Shown here piece by piece: positions 9,613 to 19,614 of a DNA stretch of 64,000 nucleotides. The stretch is taken from NCBI RefSeq assembly GCF_015751905.1, contig NZ_JADOUF010000001.1, forward strand, positions 2,046,001-2,110,000, given 5' to 3'. Each line of letters opens with the position of its first letter. Position 1 is the first letter of the stretch. The translations under genes and the position numbers were made by a program. The stretch is from Longispora fulva. Its GTDB lineage: Bacteria; Actinomycetota; Actinomycetes; Mycobacteriales; Micromonosporaceae. A model generated the notes under the pieces. The model was not told the origin of the DNA and searched no databases. It worked only from the letters and a program-made list of their open reading frames with translations.

Positions 9613-12600
9613 GTGAGCTCCAGACGTCATTCACCCATACTGGTCGCGGCGATAGTCGCGGCCTCGTTGCTCGTGGCACCGCCGGTGGCCGAGGCGGCCT
9701 CGAAGAAGGCGGGCGGGCGACCCCATCCGGGGACCGTGTGGCGGCCCCGCGAGTTGCGGGCCCCCGACTCGACCAGCCCCCTCGGTGCCGCCGGGCCTGC
9801 GACTCCGGGGCGCACCGCTCCGGTCCGCTCGGAGACTCCGGCCGTGACCGTCTGGCCGGCGGCGTCGACCGTCGACATCGATCTGGGGCCCAGGGCCGCC
9901 GCCGCCCTGTCCCGTCCGCCCGAGGACGATCCCGTCGGCCCGGTACGGGTCAGCGCCAAGGCCGGGGTCGCGAGGGTCCGGGTCGCCGTCGCCGAACACG
10001 GCACGGCGGCGGCCGCCGGCGTCTCCGGCGTCGTGGTGTCCGTCAGCCGGGCCGACGGCGGCACCGGTACGGCGCCCGTGGACGTGGCCGTGGACTACCG
10101 GTCGTTCGAGACCGCGTTCGGTGGCAACTTCGCCGACCGGATGACCCTGGTCGCGCTGCCCGGCTGCGCGCTGACCACCCCGGCGGTGCCGGCGTGCCAG
10201 GTGCGCACGCCCGTCGCGTTCACCAACGACCGCGCCCAGCACCGGCTCGTCGCGGCCGTCAACCTGCCCGCCGCACCGTCGACGTCGCTGGCGGCCCCGC
10301 CGGCCACGGTGCTGGCGGTGACCGGCGGCTCGACCGGGGTGAACGGTTCTTACGCCGCGACCCCGCTCAAGACCAGCGACACCTGGTCGGCCGGCGGCAA
10401 CTCCGGCTCGTTCAACTACTCCTACCCGCTGACCGTGCCGCGGGCGCTGGGCGGCACCGCCCCGCCTATCGCGGTGGGCTACGACTCGGCCTCCGTCGAC
10501 GGCCGTACCACGGTGTCCAACTCCCAGCCGTCCGCCGTCGGCGAGGGCTGGGAACTGTCGGGCGCCGGCGCGTTCATCGAGACCAGCTACCAGCCGTGCT
10601 CCCGGGTCGACCCGACCGCGTGGGCGGCGTCCGGCGACATGTGCGTCGGCACGCCGAACGCGACGATCAGCGGCGGCGCGCACGCCGGCCAGTTGGTCCG
10701 CGACGACGCCGACACCTCGAAGTGGCGGCTGGCCCACGACGACGGCTCCCGGGTGCAGCTGCTCTACGGCACCGCGGGCGGCTCGAACAACACGAACGAC
10801 CAGGCGTACTGGAAGGTCACCGGCACCGACGGCACCGCCTACTTCTACGGCGCGAACCGGCTGCCCGCCGCCTACGGTGGCACCGGAGCGGACGCCCCGA
10901 CCTACTCGACCTGGACGGAGCCGGTCTTCGGCACGGGCTCGGGCACCACGTGCCATGACCCGACCGGTTCGGTGCCCGCCCAGGACTGCCGGCGGGCCTG
11001 GCGGTGGAACCTGGACTTCGTGATCGACCCGCACGGCAACCTCACCCGGTACGACTACAGCCGCGAGGAGGACTTCTACCAGCACAACGGCGCGGTCACC
11101 GAGTTCACCCGGTCGGGGTTCATCACGGGCGTGGACTACGGCTGGCAGACCTGCGACCTCGTCGGTTCGGGCTGCACCGGCCGTGCCGCCTCGGCCAAGC
11201 CTGCGGACGTGATCGCGTTCGACTACGCGTCACGCTGCCTCGCGGGCACCTCGGGCTGCCCCACCGCCGCGGTCACGGTCAGCGGCGGCATCGCCACCAC
11301 AGGTATCACCAAGGCGAACGCCGCCGCATTCCCTGACACCCCCTTCGACCAGCACTGCGACGCCGGGTCGACCTCGTGCGCGACCTACTCGCCGACGTTC
11401 TACGCCACCGTGCGTCTCACCGGGATCCGCACGGCGGTCAACAGCGGTGGCACGCCGAAGACGGCCCAGCCCGCCGGCACCCCGACCGGGTACCTCGCGG
11501 CGGACTCCTACCGGTTCCCGCAGGCGTTCCCGCCGCCGCAGGACTACTCGACCGGCGTGTCCGGCAACCACGCGCAGCTCCGGCTCGAGGAGATCGACCA
11601 CACCGGCTACCTGACCAACAGCGACGGCACGACGGTCGCCACCGACGCCCCGCCCGTGCACCTGGGTTACACCGGGGGGCTGCCGAACCGGGCCGCCGCG
11701 TCGTCGCTGTACGCGCAGGCCCAGTTCTTCCGCTTCCGGCTCACCGAGATCACCGATGAGCTGGGCGCGGACACCGTGGTCGGCTACGGACAGCCGAACA
11801 ATCTGTCCTGCGGCACCACCGCCCCGCCGGCGACGATCGCGAACGCCACCCTGTGCTTCCCGCAGTACTTCTCCTACCAGGGCACCCAGACCCTGGACTG
11901 GTTCAACAGGTACGTGGTGACCGGCGTGTCCGTCGTCGACACCACCCGGCCCAGCGGATACGTCTACTCCGCCGACCGGACCACCGGCTACACCTATCTG
12001 GGCGCGCCGGCCTGGCACACGAACGACTCCGAGCAGGCCGACCCGAGGTACCGGACCGTGGACCAGTTCCGCGGCTTCCACCAGGTGCGGACGGTGTCCG
12101 GGGTGGAGGCCGCTGGGCACAACGCCAAGACCCTGGTCACCTACTTCCAGGGCATGGACCAGGATCCGACGGTCGCCGTGAACGTCACCGACACGCACGG
12201 CGGCAGCTACCGCGACGACAACGCGCTGGCCGGCCGGGCGTATGAGACCCAGACCTTCGCGGCCGACGACTCCGCGACACCGGTCACGGACGTGATCACG
12301 GTGCCCGTCGACCCGACCACGGTCGTCACCGCCGCGCACACCCGGGCCAGTGGCCTGCCGGCCCAGCGGGCGCACTTCGACCAGACGGCGAAGAGGATCA
12401 CCTACCAGCAGGTGTCCACCTCGGGCACCCCGCGCCGCTCGGAGGTGGACTACAGCTACGACAACTCCCTGCCGACGTTCACCGGCGGCGGTGGGGTCGG
12501 AGGCAATGGGCGGCTGCTGCTCACCGACGACAAGGGCGAGACGGACGCGACGGGTACCCCGCTGGGCAAGGTCGCCGAGCTGTGCACGTTCACCGGGTAC

Positions 12601-15600
12601 GCGATCAACTCCACCAGCGCCGAGGCCGCCCAGCAGACCGCCTACCCGTACCAGTCGATCACCTCGACCGTGCCGGCCGGGCAGTCCTGCACCACCACGT
12701 CGGAGACCGCCACGACCACCGTGTCGCAGACCCAGACCCTCTACGACGGCCTGCCGCAGGGCTCCGTCACGGTCGGCGACGCCACCACCCACCGGGCGGC
12801 TCCCGCGTTCAACGCCGCCTGGGTCACCCAGTCCACGGCCGGCGGCCACGACGGCTACGGCCGGGCGGGCTGGACCGCCGACGCCGACGCCAACACGACC
12901 TCGGTCGCGCTGACCCCGGCCAGCGGCCTGCTCCCGAGCCAGGTTCAGGTCACCAACCCGAAGGGCTGGAAGTCCACCACGGCCGTGGACCGGGGCCGGG
13001 GCGTCACCCTGTCCGCCATCGACGTCAACGGCCGGCGGATCGACAGCGTCTACGACGGGCTCGGCCGGACCACGAAGGCCTGGGCCGCCGACCACCCGAT
13101 GGCGACCAACCCGAACACCCCGAACGCCACGTTCGACTACGGCCTCTACGGGGCAGCGCCGGGCGCCCGGGGCACGCTGAAGAACCCGTACACCGTGACC
13201 CGGTCGTTGCGGAACAACGGGAGCTACACGGTGTCGTACAGCATCCTGGACGGTTTCGGCGAGGGCGTCGAGACACAGTCCACGCCGCTGGACGACACCT
13301 CCGGGCTCGTCTCGACGCAGGTCGAGTACGACTCGCTCGGGCGGGCGTACCGCACCGCCGCGGCGCACTACGACAACGGCACCAGCCCGTCCGGCACGTT
13401 CGTCGCCTACGGTGACGCGCTGCCCTCGCAGACGTACAGCACGTTCGACGGGTTGTCGCGCCCGCTGACGACGACCCAGTACAGCCTGGCGGCAGTGCTG
13501 CCGGGCATGGTCACCACCCACGCCTACCCGGGCGTGGACCGCACCGACGTGACCAACCCGACCGGAGGCGGGGCGTCGTCGGCGTTCACCGACGTGCGGG
13601 GCCAGAGCACGGCGCTGTGGACCTACCGCGGTGGCGTGCCGACCGGCAACGCCGCCGACGCGGACGTGACCGGCTACGGTTTCGCGTACACCGCCACGGG
13701 AACGACGTCCACCGTCACCGACGCCACCGGCCACAACACGTGGACCACGAGCACCGGCGACCTGCTCGGCCGCACCGTGACCAGGACCGACCCGGACACA
13801 GGCACCACCACCTCTACCTCGGACAACGCGGGCCTACTGCTGCAGACCACCGACGGCCGGGGCAGGACCGTGTCCTACAACTACGACAGCCTGGGCCGGC
13901 GGACCGCCTCCTACAACGCGCCCTGGTCGGCCAGCCCGGCCGCGTCGACGCAGCTCGCGTCGTGGGCGTTCGACACCGCCCCCGGCTCCGACGGCCACAC
14001 GACGCTCGGCCTGCCGGTGTCCTCGACCCGGGTCGTCGGCTCGGCCACGTACGTCTCCGCGGTCACCGGCTACGACGCCGGCGGTCGCTCCCTCGGCTCG
14101 TCGGTGACGATCCCGGGCGCGGAAGGGGCGCTCGCCGGCACGTACACCTCGAAGAACTACTACACGGCGACCATCGGGCTCCTCGACCGGACCGACCTGC
14201 CGGCGGCCGGCGGACTACCGGCCGAGACCGTGTACAACTCCTACAACAACAACGGTCTGCTGCGCGGGACCGGCGGCAACGCCGACTACGTCTCCGAAAC
14301 CGTCTACGACCCGTACGGCCGGGTCAGGTCCCGCACGCTGGGCGACTACCCCTACCAGGTGGTGCAGCAGAACGCCTACGACGCGGCGACGGGGCGGGTC
14401 ACCAACACGTTCGTCGACGCGACCGCAGGGCGCAACAGCGCGAACACCTCGCAGCTCAACACCTACTCGGTGGACTACACGTCCTACGCCTACAACGCCG
14501 CCGGCCTGCTGACGTCGGTGGCGACCCTGCAGAACTACACCGTCTCCGGCTCCTACAACCCGGGACCCTCGGTCCGCGACGTCCAGTGCTACACCTACGA
14601 CTACGCCGCCCGGCTGACGAACGCCTGGTCGGACAGCGGCGACCAGACCCCGTCGGCGACGACGAACCTGAACTCGCCGACGACGCGACCCGGCGGGCTC
14701 GGGTCGTGCGCGTCCTCCACAACGAACAACCCGCCCACCGGTGGGATCGGCGGACCGGCGCCCTACTGGCAGTCCTACACGTTCGACGCCACCGGATCGT
14801 TGACGGGTAACCGGTCGACGATCGTGGAGCACGACGTCACGGGCAACACGACCAAGGACGTCACCCGCACGTCCGGCTACGCGGCCGGCGGCCCGCACCT
14901 GCTCAGCGGGGTCACCAGCACCGGTGGAAAGACCGACACCTTCGGGTACGACGCCGCCGGCAACACCACCAGCCGCACCATCACCTCGGGGGCGTCGCAG
15001 AACGCGAACCAGACGCTCACGTGGGACGTGGAGGGGCGCCTGGCCTCGGTCGCGGACACGGTGAGCGGAAAGACCGCCTCCTTCGTGTACGACGCCTCGG
15101 GACAGACGCTGATCCGCCGGGACCTCACGACGGGGAGCGGCACCGGAACGGTGACCCTGTACCTGGGCAACACGGAACTCCGCATGACCGGGAGCACCGT
15201 CTCGGGGACCCGCTACTACTCCTACCCGTCGGCACCCACCATCGTCGCGGACAAGTCCGGGGCGTTGTCCTACGAACTGACCAACTCGCAGGCGACCGGT
15301 GGGACCACGATGAACGCCGCCAACGGGCAGATCACGGCCCGGCGGTACCTGAAGCCGTTCGGTGACATCCGGGGCACCCCGCCGTCGACATGGGTGGACG
15401 ACCACACGTTCCTCGACAAGCCCACCGACACGGCGACGGGCCTGACCACGGTCGGCGCCCGCACCTACGACGCCGGGTCCGGACGCTTCCTGTCGGCGGA
15501 TCCCATCTTCCAGCCGGAGAACCCGCAAGCCATGGGCGGATACGCCTATGCCGGCAACGACCCGGCCAGCGCGAGCGATCCCACCGGTCTGCAATCCAAG

Positions 15601-16431
15601 GAGGAGAAGGAGGCCAACTACACCGCACCGGGCGAAATACCCGCGCCCAGCTGCGAGAAGCCCTGCCAGCCGGGCACCGGCGCCAAGGGCGGCTCGAGCG
15701 AGGAGAAGAAGGGGTCGGACCAGGCCAAGGAACGCGCGAGCGCGGCCGCTCAAGCTGCTGCGGCCCGCGGCTTCCAGGCGTTGTTGGCCCTGGCCCGGGC
15801 TGCCGTGGCCGCGCTCCTGGCAGCGATTCTGGTGAACGCCCTCCACGAGAAGGCGGAGGACATCAGACACCCCGACCATCTGGACCTGAGCAAGATACCC
15901 GACCAGCCCATGTGCTTCGCAGGCTGGAACGACGACTGCCAGAACGCGTCCGACTGGTATGAGATGACCGACTACAACGGCGACGTGGGAATGCCCTACG
16001 ACGTGGGTCCGAACGACGTCATCCCCGGCGTTCCCTACACGGCCAAGTTCGGCGTCCAGCAAGGGACGATCGTGTCCGTGGCCAAGGAGAACGGCTGGTC
16101 GCTGGGCGGGAAGGTCAATCTGAGGAAGGTCGGAGAGGTCAACGGCAGCTACAGCAGCAAGGCAGTGCAGACCACCATCTCGTCGGACCTGGCGGTCTCC
16201 GAGTTGAGTATCGGCCCGTTCAATCCGAAGGTGCACATGCGCATCCGGGCCATTCCCGTCCTGGCCGTCCGCAAGGTGTACAACGGCACCTGTTCATTCT
16301 GGGGCCAATGCTCGGGCGGACCGAACGTGGAGTACAAGCTGAAGTTGGTCAAGGTCATGATCGACGGACCGGACGGACTCACCCCCGTGCAGGGGGCTGT
16401 CAGTCCCGACCGTCCGTGGGCGCACCCGTGA
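9613..16431 (+). CDS. Secreted RHS-repeat protein with variable C-terminal tip
   Basis: GTG 9613 is chosen because AAGGAGG lies six bases upstream and the signal peptide starts right there (SPILVAAIVAASLLVAPP, then AEAA); ATG 9580 is in frame but would add an improbable leader. 2272 residues. The body has many RHS/YD repeats (YDGLGRTTKAW, YDSLGRAYRT, YDPYGRVRSRT, YDAAGNTTSRT) that build the beta-barrel cocoon known from RHS and Tc toxins. The core ends near residue 1993 with RFLSADPIF ... DPTGL, the usual hypervariable junction. The last 280 residues comprise a charged linker, one transmembrane stretch (FQALLALARAAVAALLAAIL) and a beta-rich domain with four cysteines I do not recognise. Family logic suggests a toxin or adhesin tip; no immunity gene follows, as a secreted deacetylase comes next. 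Confidence 0.93.
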   Translation: MSSRRHSPILVAAIVAASLLVAPPVAEAASKKAGGRPHPGTVWRPRELRAPDSTSPLGAAGPATPGRTAPVRSETPAVTVWPAASTVDIDLGPRAAAALSRPPEDDPVGPVRVSAKAGVARVRVAVAEHGTAAAAGVSGVVVSVSRADGGTGTAPVDVAVDYRSFETAFGGNFADRMTLVALPGCALTTPAVPACQVRTPVAFTNDRAQHRLVAAVNLPAAPSTSLAAPPATVLAVTGGSTGVNGSYAATPLKTSDTWSAGGNSGSFNYSYPLTVPRALGGTAPPIAVGYDSASVDGRTTVSNSQPSAVGEGWELSGAGAFIETSYQPCSRVDPTAWAASGDMCVGTPNATISGGAHAGQLVRDDADTSKWRLAHDDGSRVQLLYGTAGGSNNTNDQAYWKVTGTDGTAYFYGANRLPAAYGGTGADAPTYSTWTEPVFGTGSGTTCHDPTGSVPAQDCRRAWRWNLDFVIDPHGNLTRYDYSREEDFYQHNGAVTEFTRSGFITGVDYGWQTCDLVGSGCTGRAASAKPADVIAFDYASRCLAGTSGCPTAAVTVSGGIATTGITKANAAAFPDTPFDQHCDAGSTSCATYSPTFYATVRLTGIRTAVNSGGTPKTAQPAGTPTGYLAADSYRFPQAFPPPQDYSTGVSGNHAQLRLEEIDHTGYLTNSDGTTVATDAPPVHLGYTGGLPNRAAASSLYAQAQFFRFRLTEITDELGADTVVGYGQPNNLSCGTTAPPATIANATLCFPQYFSYQGTQTLDWFNRYVVTGVSVVDTTRPSGYVYSADRTTGYTYLGAPAWHTNDSEQADPRYRTVDQFRGFHQVRTVSGVEAAGHNAKTLVTYFQGMDQDPTVAVNVTDTHGGSYRDDNALAGRAYETQTFAADDSATPVTDVITVPVDPTTVVTAAHTRASGLPAQRAHFDQTAKRITYQQVSTSGTPRRSEVDYSYDNSLPTFTGGGGVGGNGRLLLTDDKGETDATGTPLGKVAELCTFTGYAINSTSAEAAQQTAYPYQSITSTVPAGQSCTTTSETATTTVSQTQTLYDGLPQGSVTVGDATTHRAAPAFNAAWVTQSTAGGHDGYGRAGWTADADANTTSVALTPASGLLPSQVQVTNPKGWKSTTAVDRGRGVTLSAIDVNGRRIDSVYDGLGRTTKAWAADHPMATNPNTPNATFDYGLYGAAPGARGTLKNPYTVTRSLRNNGSYTVSYSILDGFGEGVETQSTPLDDTSGLVSTQVEYDSLGRAYRTAAAHYDNGTSPSGTFVAYGDALPSQTYSTFDGLSRPLTTTQYSLAAVLPGMVTTHAYPGVDRTDVTNPTGGGASSAFTDVRGQSTALWTYRGGVPTGNAADADVTGYGFAYTATGTTSTVTDATGHNTWTTSTGDLLGRTVTRTDPDTGTTTSTSDNAGLLLQTTDGRGRTVSYNYDSLGRRTASYNAPWSASPAASTQLASWAFDTAPGSDGHTTLGLPVSSTRVVGSATYVSAVTGYDAGGRSLGSSVTIPGAEGALAGTYTSKNYYTATIGLLDRTDLPAAGGLPAETVYNSYNNNGLLRGTGGNADYVSETVYDPYGRVRSRTLGDYPYQVVQQNAYDAATGRVTNTFVDATAGRNSANTSQLNTYSVDYTSYAYNAAGLLTSVATLQNYTVSGSYNPGPSVRDVQCYTYDYAARLTNAWSDSGDQTPSATTNLNSPTTRPGGLGSCASSTTNNPPTGGIGGPAPYWQSYTFDATGSLTGNRSTIVEHDVTGNTTKDVTRTSGYAAGGPHLLSGVTSTGGKTDTFGYDAAGNTTSRTITSGASQNANQTLTWDVEGRLASVADTVSGKTASFVYDASGQTLIRRDLTTGSGTGTVTLYLGNTELRMTGSTVSGTRYYSYPSAPTIVADKSGALSYELTNSQATGGTTMNAANGQITARRYLKPFGDIRGTPPSTWVDDHTFLDKPTDTATGLTTVGARTYDAGSGRFLSADPIFQPENPQAMGGYAYAGNDPASASDPTGLQSKEEKEANYTAPGEIPAPSCEKPCQPGTGAKGGSSEEKKGSDQAKERASAAAQAAAARGFQALLALARAAVAALLAAILVNALHEKAEDIRHPDHLDLSKIPDQPMCFAGWNDDCQNASDWYEMTDYNGDVGMPYDVGPNDVIPGVPYTAKFGVQQGTIVSVAKENGWSLGGKVNLRKVGEVNGSYSSKAVQTTISSDLAVSELSIGPFNPKVHMRIRAIPVLAVRKVYNGTCSFWGQCSGGPNVEYKLKLVKVMIDGPDGLTPVQGAVSPDRPWAHP

Positions 16432-16456
16432 CCCGCGTCCGGAACTAGCAGAGTCG

Positions 16457-16484
16457 GGCCGGGTGCCGTCAGCGGCGCCCGGCC
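16457..16484 (+). terminator. Hairpin after the RHS gene
   Basis: GCCGGGTGCC pairs with GGCGCCCGGC (one G-T pair) around a 6-base loop, 25 bases after the RHS stop. It separates the RHS transcript from the deacetylase at 16504. Confidence 0.7.
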
Positions 16485-16503
16485 TGCCCTTCGAAAGGTC
16501 TCG

Positions 16504-17583
16504 ATGAGAACGTTCCTCCGCGCCACGCTGGCGTTGACGGTCGCCGCCGGCACGGTCGCCCTCGCGGCCGCTCCCGGGCGCGCCGTCACCACCACCAAGA
16601 CCCAGATCCAGTACATCCTCAGCCCGCATCCCGACGACGTCTTCGAGGCCTGGTCCCTGATCCAGGACTCCACCGGCAACTATCCGGTGTTCGTCACCCT
16701 CACCAAGGGCGAGTCCACCGGCCACTGCACCGGCTCGAAGACCCTCAACGGCGTCGCCTACGACCTCACCGTCCCCGACCAGTGCAAGGCCGCCCGGATG
16801 GCCAGCCTCAACGACTGGCTCGACGACCAGTCCGACAACGACGGCTCCCTCGACGACTACCTGAGCACCATGACCCACTACCGGGTGACCGTCCCGGCCG
16901 GCGGCACCGACGCCACCGGCGCCCCCGCCGTGGCCGGCATGACCGGGTGCAAGCCGGCGTGGACCAGCGGCGGCTGCGCCGGAGGCAACCCGAACGCGAA
17001 CACCCCCGTCCCGGACAACCTGAACTCCGCGGACGGCCCGAACGTCGCGCGCGTCGTGGACTGGTGGGTGGGCGCGACGTCGGCCCGGGTCGAGTTCGAC
17101 CTCGGCGACGGCAACCTGACCGACATGGAGGTGCTGTGGGCGGTCAACCACGTCCGCAGCAATCGGGCGGCGTTTCTGCCGCTGAGCAACGAGTACGGCG
17201 TGATCGCGGCCGGGTACTCGAACCTGACGCACCAGTACACCGCGTGTTACGAGTATGACCACCACGATCACCGGGCGGTGCAGGAGGCCGTCTACCACAA
17301 TGATCTGATCCCGCTGTCGGGCTACCACCCGCAGTGGGGGGTCACGTGCGGCAGCCAGACGACGGGCACCGGGGTGGACCCCGAGGCGCTGCCCGTCAAC
17401 GGCGGCAGGGCCAACCGGATCTCCGACCTGCACTACTCGCAGAACATGACGCCGGGATCGGGGTACTTCCAGAGCCGGTTCGGCTGGCTGTCCGACCCTG
17501 GCCCCGACTGGGCGAGCGGGCCGGACCCGGCGGGCAACGTGCTGTTCTCCCAGTGGAACTACTTCTGGAAGCGGTACGCCTGA
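16504..17583 (+). CDS. Secreted PIG-L family deacetylase
   Basis: 359 residues with a Sec signal peptide (about 1-28, LAAAPGRA). Right after it comes ILSPHPDDVFEAW, the zinc-binding HPDD motif of the PIG-L/LmbE N-acetylglucosaminyl deacetylase fold. A histidine cluster late in the protein (YDHHDHRAV) is in the right place for further metal ligands. Members remove acetyl groups from GlcNAc-containing lipids, sugars or thiol precursors; this one acts outside the cell, so glycolipid or chitin-like glycans are plausible substrates (inference). HPDD is followed by VFEAW rather than the usual E-x-x-x-G, a mild departure. ATG 16504 follows GAAAGG. It stands alone between two hairpins. Confidence 0.85.
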   Translation: MRTFLRATLALTVAAGTVALAAAPGRAVTTTKTQIQYILSPHPDDVFEAWSLIQDSTGNYPVFVTLTKGESTGHCTGSKTLNGVAYDLTVPDQCKAARMASLNDWLDDQSDNDGSLDDYLSTMTHYRVTVPAGGTDATGAPAVAGMTGCKPAWTSGGCAGGNPNANTPVPDNLNSADGPNVARVVDWWVGATSARVEFDLGDGNLTDMEVLWAVNHVRSNRAAFLPLSNEYGVIAAGYSNLTHQYTACYEYDHHDHRAVQEAVYHNDLIPLSGYHPQWGVTCGSQTTGTGVDPEALPVNGGRANRISDLHYSQNMTPGSGYFQSRFGWLSDPGPDWASGPDPAGNVLFSQWNYFWKRYA

Positions 17584-17614
17584 CTCCGGACGGCGGGGTC
17601 CGTCGATCATGGCC

Positions 17615-17648
17615 CGTCACCGGGTGCGAAGATTCACACCCGGTGACG
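17615..17648. terminator. Perfect 12-bp inverted repeat between deacetylase and hydrolase
   Basis: CGTCACCGGGTG and CACCCGGTGACG form a perfect 12-bp stem around ten bases. It lies 30 bases after the deacetylase stop and directly before the hydrolase SD, so it may be a terminator or an operator of the hydrolase. Confidence 0.6.
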
Positions 17649-17665
17649 AAGGAGACGGAAAGAAC

Positions 17666-18583
17666 ATGCACCTCGGGTGGAGAAGTCTGGTCCCGGCGGA
17701 TGTTGAGGAGCACGCCGCGGCGTGCGTGGCGTTCTACGCCGCGCGGGGCGAGCGGCGGGGGCCGTCGTCATTCGAGGAGGTCCGGGAGGCGCGTGCCCGG
17801 CAGGTCGCCGGACCGCCGTCCGGATCAGTCACCGTCGAGCAGGTCGACGGTGCCTGCCCCGTGCGGATCCACGTGCCTCGGCACGGGAAGCCGCGGGGCG
17901 TGTACCTCGACATCCCCGGCGGGGGCTTCTACCTGAGCGCGGCGGCGGGCGGGGACGCGCGCAACCTCGGCCTCGCCGAGTCGTTGGGGGTCGCCGTGGT
18001 CAGTGTCGACTACCGACTCGCACCGGAGAACCCGTGGCCGGCCGCGCCCGAGGACTGCGAGGCCGCCGCGCGCTGGCTCATCGACCGGGCCGAGTCCCGG
18101 TTCGGCACCACCCGTCTGGCGATCGGCGGCAGTTCGGCCGGAGCCACCCTCGCCATGACGACACTGCTGCGCCTCCGGGACACAGGTCACGCGGATCGCT
18201 TCGCCGGCGTCGCTCTGCAGTTCGGCACCTATGACCTCAGTGGCCAGACCGCGGCGGGCCGACGGATCGCCGACGAGTACTTCCTGCGGGCCTACCTCGA
18301 TCACGTGGTCGACCGCACGGTGCCCGACATCTCCCCTGTCTTCGGCGACCTGCGTGACCTTCCACCGGCATTACTGATCGTCGGGGCCGCCGACATCCTG
18401 CTCGAGGACAACATGGTCATGGCGGCCCGGCTGTCGGCGGCGGGAGGCGAGGTCGATCTGCGGGTCTACCCGGAGTCGCCACACGGCTTCACCCACCACC
18501 CGACGGGTATGGCCGCAGCCGCACTGCGTCATCGGGAGTCCTGGCTCGCCGAGCGCTTCGTGGCGCACGCCGCGTCCCGGTAG
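17666..18583 (+). CDS. HSL-type alpha/beta hydrolase (esterase/lipase)
   Basis: 305 residues from ATG 17666, with GAAGGAG about 13 bases upstream; a longer in-frame ORF starts at 17609 but lacks an SD. Hormone-sensitive-lipase family: YLDIPGGGFYLS occupies the oxyanion-hole site, VDYRLAPENPWPAAPED is the family signature, GGSSAG carries the nucleophile Ser, GAADILLEDN the Asp and SPHGFTHH the His. The oxyanion motif is normally HGGG; here the His is Pro. The catalytic triad itself is complete, so activity is likely. No signal peptide, cytoplasmic. Substrate unknown, small acyl esters likely. Confidence 0.88.
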   Translation: MHLGWRSLVPADVEEHAAACVAFYAARGERRGPSSFEEVREARARQVAGPPSGSVTVEQVDGACPVRIHVPRHGKPRGVYLDIPGGGFYLSAAAGGDARNLGLAESLGVAVVSVDYRLAPENPWPAAPEDCEAAARWLIDRAESRFGTTRLAIGGSSAGATLAMTTLLRLRDTGHADRFAGVALQFGTYDLSGQTAAGRRIADEYFLRAYLDHVVDRTVPDISPVFGDLRDLPPALLIVGAADILLEDNMVMAARLSAAGGEVDLRVYPESPHGFTHHPTGMAAAALRHRESWLAERFVAHAASR

Positions 18584-18684
18584 AGCGCCCGACGACCCCG
18601 CGCGGGTGATTATCCGGGAACCGCTGGACAGCGGCGGGACGGGCGTCAAGCATGGGGGGTCCACCGTTTCCCAGGAGGCCGCCG

Positions 18685-19614
18685 ATGGCACCGACCCGGG
18701 CCCCTGGCCGGGACAGCCGGCACCTGGCGAGGGTGCTGCGCACCGGCTCGTTCGCCGAGGCGCTGGACGCCGCGATCACGGCGCGCGGCCTGACCCTGGA
18801 CCGGCTGTGCCACCACCTGGCGGACCGCGGCGTGCACGTCAGCCGGACCACGCTGAGCTACTGGCGGCGCAACCGCAGCCGCCCGGAACGGCAGGCGTCG
18901 TTGCGGGCGGTGCGGGCGTTGGAGGACCTGCTCGGGTTGCCGTCCTCGTCGCTGGTGGCGTTGCTCGGCCCGCCCCGGCCCCGGGGCCGCTGGCTGAACG
19001 AGTTGCCGGACAGCTGCGACCGGGCCTACCTGTGGCCCAGCGCGGCCCCCGGGATGGCGCAGTTGGACGCCGAGCCGGAGGGCCGGTTCGAGGCGTTGTC
19101 GATCCATGACCTGGTGACGGTGGCCCCGGACCGGTCCGAGCTCAGGATGCGCAGCCGGGCGGTGCTGCGGGCGCTGCGGGGCCCGGTGGACCGGTGTCTG
19201 GCGTTCTACCAGGCCGAGGATCCGGCGCACGCGGTTCCGGCGCTGGTGGACCTGCGGTTCTGCGCGCGCGGCCGGCAGCGCTATGACCCTGACAGCAAGC
19301 TGTTCGTGGCGGAGTTGCTCCTGGACCGGACGGTGGCGGCCGGGGAGGACACGGTGATCGAGTACGAGCTCGGTTTCGGGCCGGGGGTGCCGATGGACTA
19401 CTTCCACCACCGGTTCCACCGCAGGGTGCGCGAGTACGTGTTGCAGGTCCAGTTCACCGGCGAGGTTCCGGGTGCCTGTCACAGCTACCGAAAGTTCGCG
19501 GTGGACGCGCCGGAGCGGGGCTCGCGGCCGGTGCCGATCGGCGCCTCGGACACCGCGCTGCTGGTGGAGTCGGATGTCGAGCCGGGGGTGTGCGGCCTGC
19601 GCTGGCGGTGGTAG
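18685..19614 (+). CDS. XRE-type helix-turn-helix protein
   Basis: 309 residues. ATG 18685 has AGGAGG at 18673-18678, six bases upstream, so the longer frame from 18652 is rejected. Residues 12-75 look like an XRE/Cro helix-turn-helix: SFAEALDAAITARGLTLDRL, HLADRGVHVSRTTLSYW, then RPERQASLRAVRALEDLLGL. The remaining 230 residues (FEALSIHDLVTVAPDRSELR, CARGRQRYDP, YELGFGPGVPMDYFHHRF) form an unassigned beta-rich domain that may sense a ligand. Actinomycetes have many such XRE-plus-unknown proteins. No partner gene overlaps it; the metalloprotease starts 257 bases downstream. Confidence 0.75.
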   Translation: MAPTRAPGRDSRHLARVLRTGSFAEALDAAITARGLTLDRLCHHLADRGVHVSRTTLSYWRRNRSRPERQASLRAVRALEDLLGLPSSSLVALLGPPRPRGRWLNELPDSCDRAYLWPSAAPGMAQLDAEPEGRFEALSIHDLVTVAPDRSELRMRSRAVLRALRGPVDRCLAFYQAEDPAHAVPALVDLRFCARGRQRYDPDSKLFVAELLLDRTVAAGEDTVIEYELGFGPGVPMDYFHHRFHRRVREYVLQVQFTGEVPGACHSYRKFAVDAPERGSRPVPIGASDTALLVESDVEPGVCGLRWRW

